A stretch of 64,000 nt of DNA, from positions 7,392,342 to 7,456,341 of the forward strand of contig NC_037598.1 of NCBI RefSeq assembly GCF_003073045.1, in the 5' to 3' direction. Both the position numbers and the translations under genes were made by a program. The notes under the pieces are model-generated. The model worked only from the letters and a program-made list of their open reading frames with translations, had not been told where the DNA came from and made no database searches. Source of the DNA: Pomacea canaliculata (Eukaryota; Mollusca; Gastropoda; Architaenioglossa; Ampullariidae). Of the stretch, positions 35,400 to 48,819 are shown one piece after another. Position 1 is the first letter of the stretch; each line of letters begins with the position of its first letter.

Positions 35400-38300
35400 T
35401 TAATTACCATCCCCATCAGAATCTTCATCGTCTGTGTCAATATCCCTAAACATATCTATTACATCATAAGAACAATTTAGAAGAAGTGTCGGTTGATCCT
35501 TAGCTGCCGACAGTAAACTGCCAATGGAACAGTCAAAGTTAATTTTCTGAAATCCAGGGTGATGACAAAAAGTGCCCTGAAGCAAATGTAACATGTCTTC
35601 CACTATCATCTTGCTGAGTGACTTAACATGATTCAGTCCAAGATGATATCGAGTGTGATCAGTCAAGTACTGCACTGGTGATATGTTATAATGCACCAGC
35701 CACTGCTGCAGAAGGTCTATATCTTCGAGGATACGTTTCTCTTATTCTTCTGCACGGCAGCATTCGATAACAGAATTGGCAGCTTGGACTTGCTCTCTAC
35801 ACAAGTTGTGATTGTTGTTTTCATATACGGCAGACTTAGGGCCTGCAAGCTGTGCAAATAAAATATTGATGCCCTTCTCTCGTAGCTTGTTGCCAACAGC
35901 CTGTAGATTAGAGGTGTTGAGATGAAGTCTTTTTGTGAGTCGCATGGCAGTTTTCTGGCCATCTGCACAAAACATTGTAAGGTGTGAGTGACCCAAAAAC
36001 ATTCTATAGAGAAAATGGTCAAACAGTACTTATACAATATTATGCATGTTGCCTATATGCAACCATCCCAAGAAAAATGTCATAACTGAAACATGAATCA
36101 AATGATTATTCAACAACAAGCAGAGTATATAATCTTACTGTATATGCCTTGAAGGTAAAAAAAATTACAGTTAGAATGCAAACTACATGTTTCCTCATGG
36201 GAACAATGCCTCAGATGACTGCAAATATATAATAACCCCTTAAGTCATGCAGTGTATGATAGTGCAATTTGTATATTCTTAATGGAACTGTATGATTAAT
36301 TTTAACTAGAAGATTTTAAATATTTCATACAATCCTTGCTGCCCTTAAATGTGAAGGAATGACATTTTACTCGAACATCAACCTGTACAAGAGTTACATT
36401 TTCAATGATAATGAATTTTAAAAAAATAAATACAAACCAGCATAGCGCTTTTTCAGTCCCAGCAGGTGCTGACGCTCTGTAGAAAGCTTCCTGGCCTTCT
36501 CAATCAGTGGATCAGTCCCTAGAGCAAATCAAATGGTCAGATCACAACAAGCATCAGTATATGTTATAATAAAATGCATGACAAGATCACTCATGGTAAT
36601 GATAATCAATAAAATTACTGCTGGCATGCAGTCTTCTTACTATAACATGGACAATAGTGAATTATCATTTTTGAATGCTTTAATTAACTTAATTTTTTTT
36701 GTAGCTTCTGCTTCAGAAAAATTGCTTTGCTTGATTATTCCTACTTTTACATATCTTTTGTTCAGCAAAGGTGAGTCTCCATATGACATATATCTTATTC
36801 CTAGAGCCTGTACTTGATATCACAAAATGCTGCAGCTATCATCATCATATCACATGCTCATTTCTGTGTTTGAAGCATTAAGACAACTGACAATAGTTAT
36901 TGTGCGGTATAATCTCTTTTACATTGTTAGTATGTGTCTTACATTTTGATGTTTGACATACCTCTTTGATCATCATTTGTCACTAGAATCTGTGTCAGTT
37001 GATGAAGCCAATCCACAGCATTTCCATCATCTGAAGTTAAAGGCAGTTTCCAACAAAGAAAAGCACAGCAATGAGGGGCACAAAAATCAAGGTGCTTAAA
37101 GGGACTATTATCTCTGGATTTATGAATTCTTTTTGTTTAGGTGTTATACACAGGCTTTGGTTTCTCTTACATTTGTTGTGATGATAGAAATATATTACAG
37201 AGAGATACTAATATTAAGCATTCTATTTTATCCTGTATTATTCAATTAGTGTTACTTACACTTTCTTTCCACATCACTGATGAATACCTTGGAATTCACT
37301 TGAATTTGCCTTGCTTTCTTAAGCCTTACAGAAAATGTCTGAACTGAAAGGAAAAGTAGTAATGCAGAGTCATTTGCAAAATTTGTTAAAAAAGCACCTT
37401 GAAAAAAAAACAAATATAAAATAAATAACTATGCATGATACTTGTCAACAAAGACATTGCCCACAAAACGATCAAATACACAGTGGATCAAAAGTACCAA
37501 AGAAACAAATATGTTGCCAATTATTTTACAGTAGTTTTCAGTTGTTATAACTACGTAACTGTCTTGCAGCCTCTTTTCACAACACACATGTATAATGGGC
37601 TGCTCCATAAATTACCAATAGAAAAGAAAATTCTCCGTCCATAATTTAGTAGAGCACTGCTTAGAAGATCCTGTCTATTCGGCAGTGTCATCTCCTTGCT
37701 CCATAAAAATTTTCGTAGGTAGGGCCACAATCTTTCCATGGCTTCTCCATCTATTAGACCAGTTCCTTTGCAGTATTGCTGTCCAAATGTCATCTACAAT
37801 AGTAGCATAGAATCAATCGTTGAAAATGAAATGTCTCTTATAAACAAATTGTGTCTTTGTATATTTCTTATTCTTGGTTGTGCATACTGCATTTATTTGT
37901 ATCTATATTTATGTGTGTATACAATAACACTATAGCAAATAATTTTATTATTATTAATCACTGCAGATAACTAACCTGACACCTTGTGTTGTGAGCAAAG
38001 CTATGGAAAGCAGGAACAACCAATTTGAATCTCTCTGCAAGTTGTCCAGTCAGTTCTGGACACCTCTGTTGAAATAAAACAATAAGGCTAAATATACAAA
38101 GCTACAGCTCCAACTCAACACATTTTTATCACACCTTAAGATATATGATGTAATATCATTGAGTAGTACATATTTATAAACTCTCATCTGTCTTCTCCAA
38201 AATAAGAAACCAACTAAAATAGTACATAATAATCATCACTTAACTTTGGTGTAATTATACACCTGGTGTAAACCACCAGGTGTTTTTTATAAAACCAATA

Positions 38301-41300
38301 CCCTGCTACAGACAATACCAATAACATACAAAACAATGTCAGTTTATTTTATCTGAAACACCTAAGATTCAACTGGTGTTTTATATACTCTAAGATGAGC
38401 TTGCAGTCTACAGGCAATATCATACATGACAATTAATCTGCTTTTCATTTGTAGCACCAACCTGCCTTGAAGCAACCTGCTTCATAATATAGACTGGATA
38501 TGCAAATCTGAAACAAATTCTAAAATTAGTAACATGTTATATACTAGATCTATGTGTACTGTTATATTCATGACTAATATTCATAAATTACCTTTCTCCA
38601 TGCTCCATGTTCACAAAATAGAGGAGAAATCCATGGTGACACACAGAGCCAAACACTCCTTTTATATCCAGATTTGCACTTTTATTTTTAGCCCTAACCA
38701 TGTCACCAGCCTGAAAGTCTGAGCACTCCTGCAAGTAAGAACATTGTACATAAAATAATAATGTTGATATTCATAACAGAACAACAACATTCATATTATT
38801 AAAAATAAACATTTCAGTTGATAAATTATCACAGAAGACAATTATCTGGTTTATTCGAACTTATCGTTGATAGAAACTGATAGAAACCTCTTACATATCA
38901 ATATGTAATAATGGTAAAAATGTTACTTCTTTCATTTTATGTTAGATTGGTTGCTACGCAGTACTGTTAACTATACTGTTTTAGCAACCAAAATTAAATG
39001 GAACTAAAATACTGTATTCACTGATGATTCAGGGACAGATTTTGAAACTGCTTGGCAGTGATTATTAACGAAGTCCCTGACACTGTCATCTGGACTAAAG
39101 ACTGTAAATCTTGCATACTGGAGTCCTGGTCCAGACCCAGAGTGCAGTTTGTGGACAAGTCCAAAATTAGCGTCCATAGAGACGACAGACCTTTCAGGTT
39201 TCTACCATAAATATATCATTAAATGGTAATCTTGATATAATCATAAATGTATCTGTAAAGCACCAGTTCTTTCTACAGGCATTCATGATGCATAATTTTG
39301 CAAAACTGTTAAACACATGAGCAACATCCACCCACACCCACACATGGGAGCAGAAAAAAAATGTATGTTTTACTAATGCTTTGAAGGCAGTCTGCATAGA
39401 ATTCTAGCAAATATAGTGGCAGAAGTCTGGTTAGAGGAATGTACAACCAGAGAGAGAGAGGAGAAGAGAAAACCAGACAGTGTGTAGATGTGAACTGAGA
39501 TAAATGCTTTGACGGGGCCAGCACTTAAAACAGTTAATTGAACATAATGATCAGTATCTACCTTTTTTTTACATTTCCCTAAATCCTGCTCTAATGATTT
39601 ATTTTAAACAAATGTCTGCCTTACTAAAAATCTAAACCCATAATGATTAAAAAAAATCTTGTAGCTAGCAAAGCAGTTGAAACCTAAATGCAAAGAAATG
39701 TGTAATAAATCCTGTTTAAGCAATGACTAATTGGCACTAATACAGACATCTAGCCGACAGTTCAGGAGTACACATACTAATGTACATACTGGGCAGTTCT
39801 TGCCCAAAATGTCTGGAGAATGTGCCATCTCAAGGCACGACACTTGATGATGATGGAATTCAGTTAGTGCGTTTCCTGAAAACAATATATTTGCAAACTA
39901 AAATACTTTTTCTTGGCACTTAAACTAATTGCAAATATCCAATGACAAGCTTCAAAAAATCAGTCAGTGGTATAAACAAATTTGGCATCCATTAATTTTC
40001 AGTACAAATGACACTATTTGTAAATGATAATGCAGTTTTACATAATGTACTACATACATTATTACCCAGTGCCAGGTAGAGGTTTCTGCAGTCAGTTGTG
40101 TGAGGAGGCAGGAAAGTAGTTCTTCTTTTTAAGGCAAAGCAAAACTTTTGCAGAGATAATTGACCTTCAAGCTGTAGCATTCGCCCTAGCTCCATCAGTG
40201 TTATCGTGAAGGCTGTTTCTGGCTGTTTGGGTGTTGCTGGCCATAATCCCCTTCTAACTAAGGTAACAGCTTCTGGCTCACACTGGCAGAAATGGGATTT
40301 TACTTTATGCTGTCTCCCTGCAACAACATATCATTTATCCAATAGTCTGAATAGGATCATTTAACTGGGCCAACATACCTTTATGAAAGCATTTTACCAC
40401 TCTAGGTCCTTGTTAAGTATGATCAATCCTTTCCTACAAATGCAGTCTTCAATAAGGTGAATGCCATTGAAAAATCATTTCCTGAGGCATTGAAGATACC
40501 ATTGGAAATTATTGGTTTAAACACTAGAATGTCATATATTGTATATTGTAATGTTTGCAAGGAGTCCTTGAGGGACCTGATGGCATAAAGGAACTTTTTT
40601 GAGAAGCAAATAGTTCCTGGGTTTGCTTTTTTTTCCCTACATAATGTACTTCTTATACTGCTGCTGCTAAATACACATACCCAATGCATCAAAAACTCTT
40701 ATTTGACGAGAGTATATGCTGTCACATGAGTGTTCATGGATGAGGGTTGTTTCTTTAATAAGGGGCACAAACATATAAACATCCTGAAAAAAAATTAACA
40801 TAAGCAAATTATCAGATAGACAAAAAATAAGTTATGTTCTGTAACTGCAGGAAAAAATAAGTATACAGCTATGCAAGCTAATTTAATATTTTCAATGTAG
40901 CAGTTATCTGTGTAGTGTTTATTAATATTTGAATAAAATTTTAAGCATACACAGTGCTAACAGTGTAATGCATTCCAATAGGCTAAGATTTTGAATAAAT
41001 ATACTTTCACGAATGTTATACATTTAGTACTTACATTTTTCCAAACATATGCCTGATGGTACATTACCATGCGGTGGATATTTTCATTACACATTATGCA
41101 ATACAGAGTGTTGGGTCCACAGGACACCATATGATTTCGGGAACCTCAGAAGAGTCACATGAGAAACATTGGTTTGAAGCAGGACAAAATCCTTCCATCT
41201 GGGCAACAGCCAGATCAGATCGTATTTTTCTCCATCCTTCTGCCTCGTTTACTGCCCTTTTTTTGTGGCTGCTAGGTTCTGCCACCTCAGATTCATCTGT

Positions 41301-42314
41301 TAATAGTGCATAGTTAATAGCACAGGTAAAATATAATTTAAAAGAGCACCCATTAAAACAGATTGTCAATCTCTTCAGTGCTCTACATCCAACTACATGT
41401 ATAGAAAATTATTCCACTTGGAAATAGTTCTTAAAGAAATTTGCATGTTCAAAGCACTGTTGATTAAAATGCTTATGATATATCCTACTTACGCCCATCA
41501 ACTGACAGTTGTTATGTGACAGCATTGCATTTTATTCTGCCAACTTTTATGAATTATTATGCAGAGCATCATCTAATATTACTAACAACTGTTATACCCC
41601 TCAGTGTAAGTAGAAATTCTATACAAATCTAATTTATATAAGTATTAATAATGTTCTATGAATATTTGTGACTAATGAAGTTTACCATACTTTTATTATT
41701 CTAATTTAGAATGATAGCTAAGGTTGTCTGTCTCTGTCTCATTTAAATAAAATATGACTTCCAATGCATCACTGAGAAAATACAATAAACTGGCTCTTTG
41801 TGCACCAGATTACCATGTGTCATCCATTAATTTATGCTTTAATTATTTATGCAGATGTAGCTATGGAATGATAAACATGAGAAAATACAGCTATGGATGT
41901 AAAATACTCTGATGTGAGGAATATGCAGGAGGTATTTTACTTATTAAGTATACTATTCACCAAATACATATATTCAATTAACATATATAAATATAGTACA
42001 ATTATTGACATTCCTAGTTACAATGGTAATTTAGTTTTTCACATACTGGTTTCAAGTGGAAAGGTTACACTGGGTTCTTGCTCCTCCTGTTGAATGATTC
42101 TGGCTTCATGCCTCCTCCTGCTGAAAATGATGCTGGGTCTATTGCCTTGTAGTGCAGTCTATTAGACCTCATGAGGTCTCGGTACTCCTTTACAGTAACA
42201 TTGCAGCCTTACGGGCCTTACCCTTCTTTCCATTGTCTTTGATAGTACAACACTACCTAACTGACACATTTTCCTCTTCCACTTCTACGCATTGTTGATT
42301 ACAGGATACAAAAT
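35400..42314 (-). pseudogene. KDZ-family transposase gene, intron-rich, two lesions
   Basis: Fifteen minus-strand exons with consistent phases: 42314-42257, 42120-42047, 41296-41035, 40783-40681, 40317-40066, 39875-39790, 39201-39022, 38728-38592, 38507-38462, 38065-37976, 37793-37616, 37343-37260, 37030-36962, 36518-36438, 35962-35400. The product, about 750 residues, is a Kyakuja-Dileera-Zisupton transposase. It has a CxC zinc-finger-like region (CFSCDSS… LYCIMCNENIH), QIRVFDALG, HFCQCEPEAVTLVRRGLWPA, the catalytic SMDANFGLVHK, DIKGVFGSVCHHG, GERFAYPVYIMKQ, VPAFHSFAHNTRCQ and GLIDGEAMERLWPYL (catalytic Glu), and an acidic C-terminus. Lesions: a 1-nt loss in exon 41296-41035 shifts the frame inside the CxC region, and TAA at 35742-35744 interrupts the last exon. 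Both could be sequence errors. The first exon is not found; it may lie beyond the LINE block at 42.4-48.8 kb. Confidence 0.85.
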
Positions 42315-42339
42315 CTGCAAAAATGACAAAAACTACAGC

Positions 42340-42398
42340 CCACAATAGACAATTGACAATGACACAACAGACAATGACAATGACAATGACAATATTCT
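42340..42398. repeat. (GACAAT)n simple repeat
   Basis: Short hexamer-like repeat (ACAATGACAATG…) that reads on the minus strand as a TTGTCA tail and probably marks the 3' end of the minus-strand LINE-like block to its right. Confidence 0.7.
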
Positions 42399-45300
42399 TT
42401 TATTAACGAGGGGTAAAATAAGGGCAAATGAGCGCTTTTTTTCCACTTAGCCCTCGCCCTTTTTCAGGGAAGGAAATTAACTATATAAATGAATTAATTA
42501 AGCATATTAAATATATAAAAGAATAGAGCACAGAGAAGGTGGGTTTAATATGTACTAGTGGATGGTTAAGAAGAGAATTAGCATATATTCACAAGTCCAC
42601 CTGGACCGTTGGTAGGAATATCTAGAGGGCTTATTCTATATATATCTTGAACGTTTATTGAGATTAGATGGCGTCGAAAGCAGGCAGGGAGTGCAATTGT
42701 TTGAGATGGAGAGCTGAGCTGTTCCACCTAGCGCACTCCCTGAGAATTGCAGATACTTGATCTTGAACGTAGATCTTAGTCTAGGAAAGGAAATATTCAG
42801 TTATGGGAAGTTCTAGAGTTATTGGAGGAAAATAGTAGAGACGAGTCTGCGCGATAGTTTACCCGTCAGTATTTTATACATGAAAATGCATTTGTTAAAT
42901 TTGAGTCTGTTTTTTAAAGTAGGAAGGACGCCTAGAGAGGTGAAGTCACGTGGGTCTAAAATCTTTCGGTTTTAGCAGGACGGCTTTGATTGCTCGCCTC
43001 TGAACACTAGCTAGAGGTTTCATGGAGATCCACTAGCGGAGTCCCCAGAGGACAGAGTAGAGGCATCAGTCACAATGACCTGATTGATGTGGGTGGTGTA
43101 GAAAGAGTTTTCTTTGTGTGAGTGTCAAGGAAATGTTTGATTCTGGACAGCTGGTAGACTTTTTGGAGACTGTTTACTTTGTGTGGAAATATGTTGGGAC
43201 CCACGATACAGTTGTTGTGTTCAATGGTAACACCCATGAAAGTTATTGGACTTGTACGTGTCAGTTATCGACTGAGCGCGATTGGAATAGTAGGAAATGG
43301 GCGTAGCTTACGGTTTTGTCTTTTTCTGTCTTGCGGGTTGTTAGAAGCATGGACTTCATTTTCTGGGGGTTGAGGACATTTGTGGTTGCGATTTCAGTCC
43401 AAGCCTGGAGCTCGTCGGCGCTCAGCTGTAGGATGGAAGCGAGTGCTTCCGCCATCCCTTGGGTGGTGAGCGCTGTATCTTCCTTGGTTGGTCGTGCTGG
43501 CAAACATTTCACAGGTTTGGAACTATGGAGAGGAGATCGTTTAGTTATGGAGAAAGCAGGGGTCCTAGCTTACTGACCTTGGAGGGCAACCGAATTTAAC
43601 TTCAACGGGGGATCAAGACAGTGGTGTTTACAGCAACTCTTCTAGTTCGATTTGTCTCAAAGAAAGGAGATAAAGGAGTTCGGTTGCTACTGGTACTTAG
43701 TTTAAGAAGTTAGTTTTTCTGGATAAGCAGATTGTTGATCCTATGAATCAAAGGCTTTTGGAAGTCAACAAATAAGGCTCGGCAGAGAAAGATTCATCTT
43801 AATATTATTTAGCCTTGTTCCACCATACGAATGTAAGTGCAGCTGTGGCGAAGAAGTGAGGGCTAAAGGCCGGCATTGCTTGTTTAGGAGGATTCCACAT
43901 ACCTTTAGAAGTGCTTCTTGTAGTGTTTTGTCGGTGTGTTTTTGCTAAGGGTATTTGAGAGAGGCGCATAGAATTGAGATTTGGACGATATTTGTAGGGT
44001 CGCTCTGGTTGCGGATCACTGATTGTGAATTGGGATAACTTTTGCTTGATTTAAGGGTGCATTGGAAGTAAGATTACAATACAAGGGTTATACAGATAGG
44101 TCAAGGGCTTTTCCGCCAATGGCCGGTGCTTGAGCAGACTTTAGGATTTTGTTGTTGATGCTGTCTGGGAGGCTGTTTTGTGTTAGTATCTGTTTTAAGG
44201 TTTGGTAAGCTGCTTGATATATTACATCCGAATATAGTCATGGTGGGTATGGAGAGAGCCATATCAATGTCGCTTTGAGTTACAGAAGCTTTTAATTGTC
44301 TAGATTGTTTTCTTGTGAGCTTTTTGTTCATTTAAGACTTATCCGAGGAGCAAATTCCTGGCAAAATGTGCGTTCAGTGTGTTAGGGGTATTGTAGTGCG
44401 CCGGACTGGTTTTTCTTGACTTGTGGTTAAGCTGATTGATGGCTTTCCAGATCAGTTTTGGTCGTTCTGTTTACATTCTATGAGGTTTGCTTAAAGTAGT
44501 TTTTCATCTTGCCTTCGTTTATAGCGGTGACAAATATTTCTTTGTTTTGCAATTCCCGCTTTCCTGGCCCCTCCTTTTTAAGTTTGTCTCTTACATTAAT
44601 TGCTGTTGGAGCCTCCAGGTCGAACCAAGCAGGTTTTGATGTGCGTGTTTTAACACGTTTGGTCCGCAGTGGTTACATCTTTTGATATAATTTGTGGATA
44701 TTGGTTGTGCCAGTACGTGATGGCTTTCATCTGGGCTGTGATATCATATATTTTGTTATAGGGAGAGTGTATAGATCAGCTACGAAATTTAGTTTCCTTC
44801 AAAGGTTTTAAAAGGAGCGGCTAGGTGATTGTTTTGTTGTGAATTTCTAGGGAACTGGCGTCCCATTTGTTTGCCACGTCCAAGAAACCGGGGGAAAGTT
44901 GATCACTGCAGCCTGGTCATCGGGCACACAGACTTCAGTAATGTTTGTTGGTTGCTGACGTAGATAGGTCGATGAGTGTCTCGTGAAGTGTTTAGTGACC
45001 CTTGTTGGGTGGTAAAACTTAGTTGGGTAGGTTCGCCTAGGCTTTGGATCTTTTATCTCTATCCATTTGGCTTATTCGGTTTTTGAGGAGGTCGATGTTT
45101 GAAAGGTCCCCTAGCAGGCATGCTTTCTTTTTGGTTTCAAGGAGCACGGATCTTAAGCATGGAGCTGAAGTGATCCGTCCACTTCGGCTCGTCTCGTAGG
45201 GTTCTGTAAATGAATCCTATAAGAAGTGGGCCGTATTTTTTAGTTTTACTTTTCTAGCCAGATTGACTCTTTACGTGTAGTTTTTCTACGGTGGTGCAGC

Positions 45301-48300
45301 CGCTTTAGTGTTTAGTGTTTGTTTGCTATGTAAGGTGATTAAAACCGTTTCGGTTTGCGTTTCTGGGTGCCGACGTTCCGTGTGTATTACCCAGGATACG
45401 ATCGTCGTTAGGGAGACCAAGTTCCGTACCCGGGCTTCGGACAGGGTAAAGATATGGAAGGGGGTCCGAAGTGAAAATGACAAGTTTTCTAACCTCAAGG
45501 TATTTTGTGAGCGCGAGGGTTTAATGTTTACGGTGGCCTTATTCTTAGACCCATCCTTAGTAGGCCACTCTTTGGTTGTGGACTATGTGGTGGAATTTTA
45601 CAGGGGAATAAGAAGTCTAAATATATGAGGCTAAGTAGAGTACTTGAGTTCCAGGAACCTAAGTTTTAGTAGGGAAATTATTTGGCAGAGAAAAGTAATC
45701 TAGTAAATGTTAGTGAGAAGCATAAAAATAAGGCAGCAAGTATGTTCCCAACGGTGTCGTTCACGGAATTCAACACACTGTAAGAACTTCCATTAGGAAT
45801 CCACAGCCCAGTTTCCTATGTGGCTCATAAACCCACAGTCCAATGAGGAAAAGATTGAGACCAAGACGACGTCTTCCAAAACAGCAGTTTCACACGTGAT
45901 GCAAGAATTATTTTTTCAAATCCGACGGCAGGTTATGGCAGTAGCCCCGCTGGGGCATAGCCAACTACAGGAAGTTTTGGCCGATAATCCCAGGACTGCC
46001 TTGGTGTCTCCTGGACTGGTAACATATCTGGAGGATCCTTTGACACCTGTGGACTCAATATAGTGTGTCAGGCAGAGTGGCCGGCTGCGTCATCCTGGTC
46101 GGTGATGTGGTCGCGTCGATCCGCTTTTGCCACTACCTCTGAAATACAGTGGCTTTCTAGTGTCTGGGAGGACCGATAGGTGTCTTGCTCCTGTCCTCGT
46201 TTTTGGAGGGGCGCATTGTGTGCGGTTTGGGTGGGAAGAAAAAAGGGTTTGCCTGGGGGCGGGAGGGGTGTATGAGAGTTGGTTACGACGAGAGGGCCGG
46301 GAAGTGGGGATGGAAGCTGCGGTTCGTGAGGAGTGGGATCTGGTTTTTCCTGCACCAGAGGGTTTGGATCCGTGGGTGGTGGTGTCATTTTTCGACCAGC
46401 CAGCGTAGCGGAAAAAGTTGACGCTTGATGCTCACTGCCAAAGCCCACTGGCTTCTCTGGTGGTGGATGGAAAATACTGTCTTCGCAGCCATCCCGTCTG
46501 ATGCTGTCCAGATAGCGTTGTAGGTAAGGTCAGGGTCATTTGTTTACATAGTGGGACCCTGGCCTGTCTTGAAGGCAGCCTGCCATGTTTTTGTTTGATT
46601 GGACGATTGCAGATTGGATGTGGGGGTGGACAGAGTCCTTGTTGCTGCAGTTATGGAGGGACATCAGATCCTGGCTTTCTGGGAAGCACCCTTTCTTGGC
46701 AGTTGGAAATGACACTTGGGTGCCATGGCCTCTTGGCTGACTTGTATCCGGTTTACCAAAGACATGATAACCCGTACGATGTGATGACCAGGTGAGGTGA
46801 TTTTGGGTTAGTGTTTGGGACTAAGCGCACCCACTAGAATGGGGCAACCATCATACATAACGTAGTAGCGCTCTACCAACCAGTGAGTAGCGCTGTGATG
46901 CATAAGGCCGAGAATAGACGCGACGATCTTTAGCAGGTTCAGTCACCCCTTGGCAGCGTTACAGTTTAGCTCCTACAATCACCATCCTGTCTTGATATTC
47001 ACGACCCCTGGAGGTCCCACAACCTCTGAATATCAGGATCAATACTCTCGTTGCACGCCCAGGACTATGGTGTTTGTTTGTGCGGTTTGCTTCATTCGAA
47101 CTTTCTACCCCTTTGAAGATGGTGGTGCCGGGGGGAGAGAGACGTTCACTTGGTGGTTGTGACGGCGCAACCGGCGGTTGTTGTTGTCGGAGGGACTGGA
47201 GTGGCGGGTTTTGTTTTTCTGGAGCGATTGAGGGGTAGGGGCGAGGAGGCATAGTATTTCGTCGCCGAGTGAGGGGACGGTGGCCCCACGAGGCGCGTGG
47301 CTTGGGCTTTGCTTTGTGGCAGGGGAGGGAAACGTTTCGCTTGTGTCAGATGCATGGGGGTTGCGAGGATCTGATGGCCGACTTCGTGACTGGTTCCTTG
47401 GTCAGTTTCCCCGCTTGTCCGTTAGAAGGCTGGGCCGTCGTCGCTGGGGGTGTGACACACGCGTCCCGAGACTGATCTCTTGCTCCGTGCAGCTGATACA
47501 GGGAGATGCGCGCACACGGGACCGGCAATAAATACTAACGCCGCGGAAAGACTTGGTTGATCTGATTCGTCTCAAACAACTCCCGCTGAACAACAGTTGA
47601 GATGGCAGGAGAGTTCGACGTCTGGGTTTGATTTGCTGTGGGGTGGAGGTGGGATGATGTGTAGTTGATTTGTAGTGGGTGGTCCGATGTTATTGGCAGT
47701 ACTTGGGACTGGGGGGAAAGAGGGGTCGTCGCGTAGCGGGTGTTGACGGTAAGGCAGTGGAAACTGCGGCGCGATACTAGCAGGAGCTTGTAAGGGGAGA
47801 GATAACAAACAAACAAAAATGGCTACGGTGTTCCCTTTCGCGCCTTGGGGCGTTGAGCGGGGGCAATTGATATTGAGGAGTGGACAGTTCATCCTGAAGA
47901 AGGAGAGGTAACCTCAATCGCAACCTCGCTTTGTCTCAGTGACAGTCGGTGTCTTCAGGGGCAGGGGCCGTACAGGAGATAGCACATCCACGGTTTGTGT
48001 CCGCGAGTGCTGTGCGACGATTTTTACGAGGGTTTGAAATTCTCGTTCCACCCATTTTCGGCATGCTTTCCTTGGAGCAGGACCAGTTACACGATTTGAA
48101 TAGTATACGTGGATTTTTCAGCTACTGTCTTTCATAATTTCTGTGGCCGATACGTAGCCTGAGGTCGCATTGTCGACTGCCGTAAGTCCGAGGGGATATT
48201 TTTTCATTATGCGCTTTATAATAGGGGTGGGACGAGGTAATGGGGCTGGTGAAGGAGGCCATAGTTGTTGGGGGGGGGGTCCACCGCACTATGAGGCTTT

Positions 48301-48430
48301 TCGGCTGATCTTCACCCCCAGCATAACGCTGGTAGAGAACAAAGCGCCAGGCTGCTAGGTACCTCCGCTCTTGAGTCTTAAATGTTTTTTGAATTGGGAT
48401 CAAGAGTGTTGTGTATTTGCTCGCCACATG
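42399..48430 (-). mobile_element. Heavily decayed LINE-like block
   Basis: Scattered minus-strand matches to LINE proteins, each short and separated by stops: SVQRRAIKAVLLKPKDFRP (near 42960), DTALTTQGMAEALASILQLS, ADELQAWTEI and LNPQKMKSMLLTTRKTE (43320-43470, RT thumb), PAWFDLEAPTAINVRDKLKK (near 44590), and a possible endonuclease piece near 45800-45950 (DVVLVS). Between 46.0 and 48.4 kb several minus-strand frames are Pro/Thr-rich (for example 46068-46448, 46959-47252 and 47146-47355), like a LINE ORF1, but these are weak. The order ORF1, endonuclease, RT, hexamer tail is right for one old element of about 6 kb. GC content is higher than in the flanks. The LINE assignment is firm for 42.5-44.7 kb and inferred for the rest. 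Confidence 0.5.
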
Positions 48431-48563
48431 AGGTCATCCTTGATGTTATAGAGGGATGACTTTGGGCGAGGCGGGCTCTCGTGTTAGGGCGCCTTAGTGC
48501 CTATCACGGTGGCTTTCCAGCCACAGGAGTACCGGTTAGCAAGACATTGAGGCGTAAGAGCAC

Positions 48564-48812
48564 TTACCGCCATCTTGGTTTTCGAGGATTCTCACCCGTG
48601 TTCTGCTTGTTCCGTGTCCTGAGAGAAAAGGAAAGATAGAAACAACCTTTTAGCTCTTTTGACACACAACATCCAAAATTCGAATCCTTGAATTCCGGGT
48701 GTTCGGCTTGTGATATGGTGTACTTCTTAGGGACGCACCCTTGCCGGAGGTGGTGCAATTTCACAGGTTCTGTGCCAATATTTGCGACGGTGCAGGCTTT
48801 TCCTTTCGCCAT
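48564..48812 (-). CDS. Small unassigned ORF, 82 codons
   Basis: Starts at an ATG in good context (CAAGATGGCG) and reads MAKGKACTVANIGTEPVKLH, with several Cys and Lys, ending in RKPRWR. No family is recognised. It could be the start of ORF1 of the LINE-like block to its left or a 5' exon of the KDZ gene; neither splice nor frame evidence decides. Confidence 0.25.
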   Translation of the reverse strand: MAKGKACTVANIGTEPVKLHHLRQGCVPKKYTISQAEHPEFKDSNFGCCVSKELKGCFYLSFSLRTRNKQNTGENPRKPRWR

Positions 48813-48819
48813 CTTGCTT

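Noticed and set aside
45308..45628. Plus-strand ORF of 106 codons
   Set aside because: Lies in a decayed LINE-like block on the opposite strand; no family similarity and no splice or start support.
46127..46421. Overlapping plus-strand ORFs rich in Gly/Trp/Glu
   Set aside because: They are shadows of GC-rich, biased-composition DNA in several frames.
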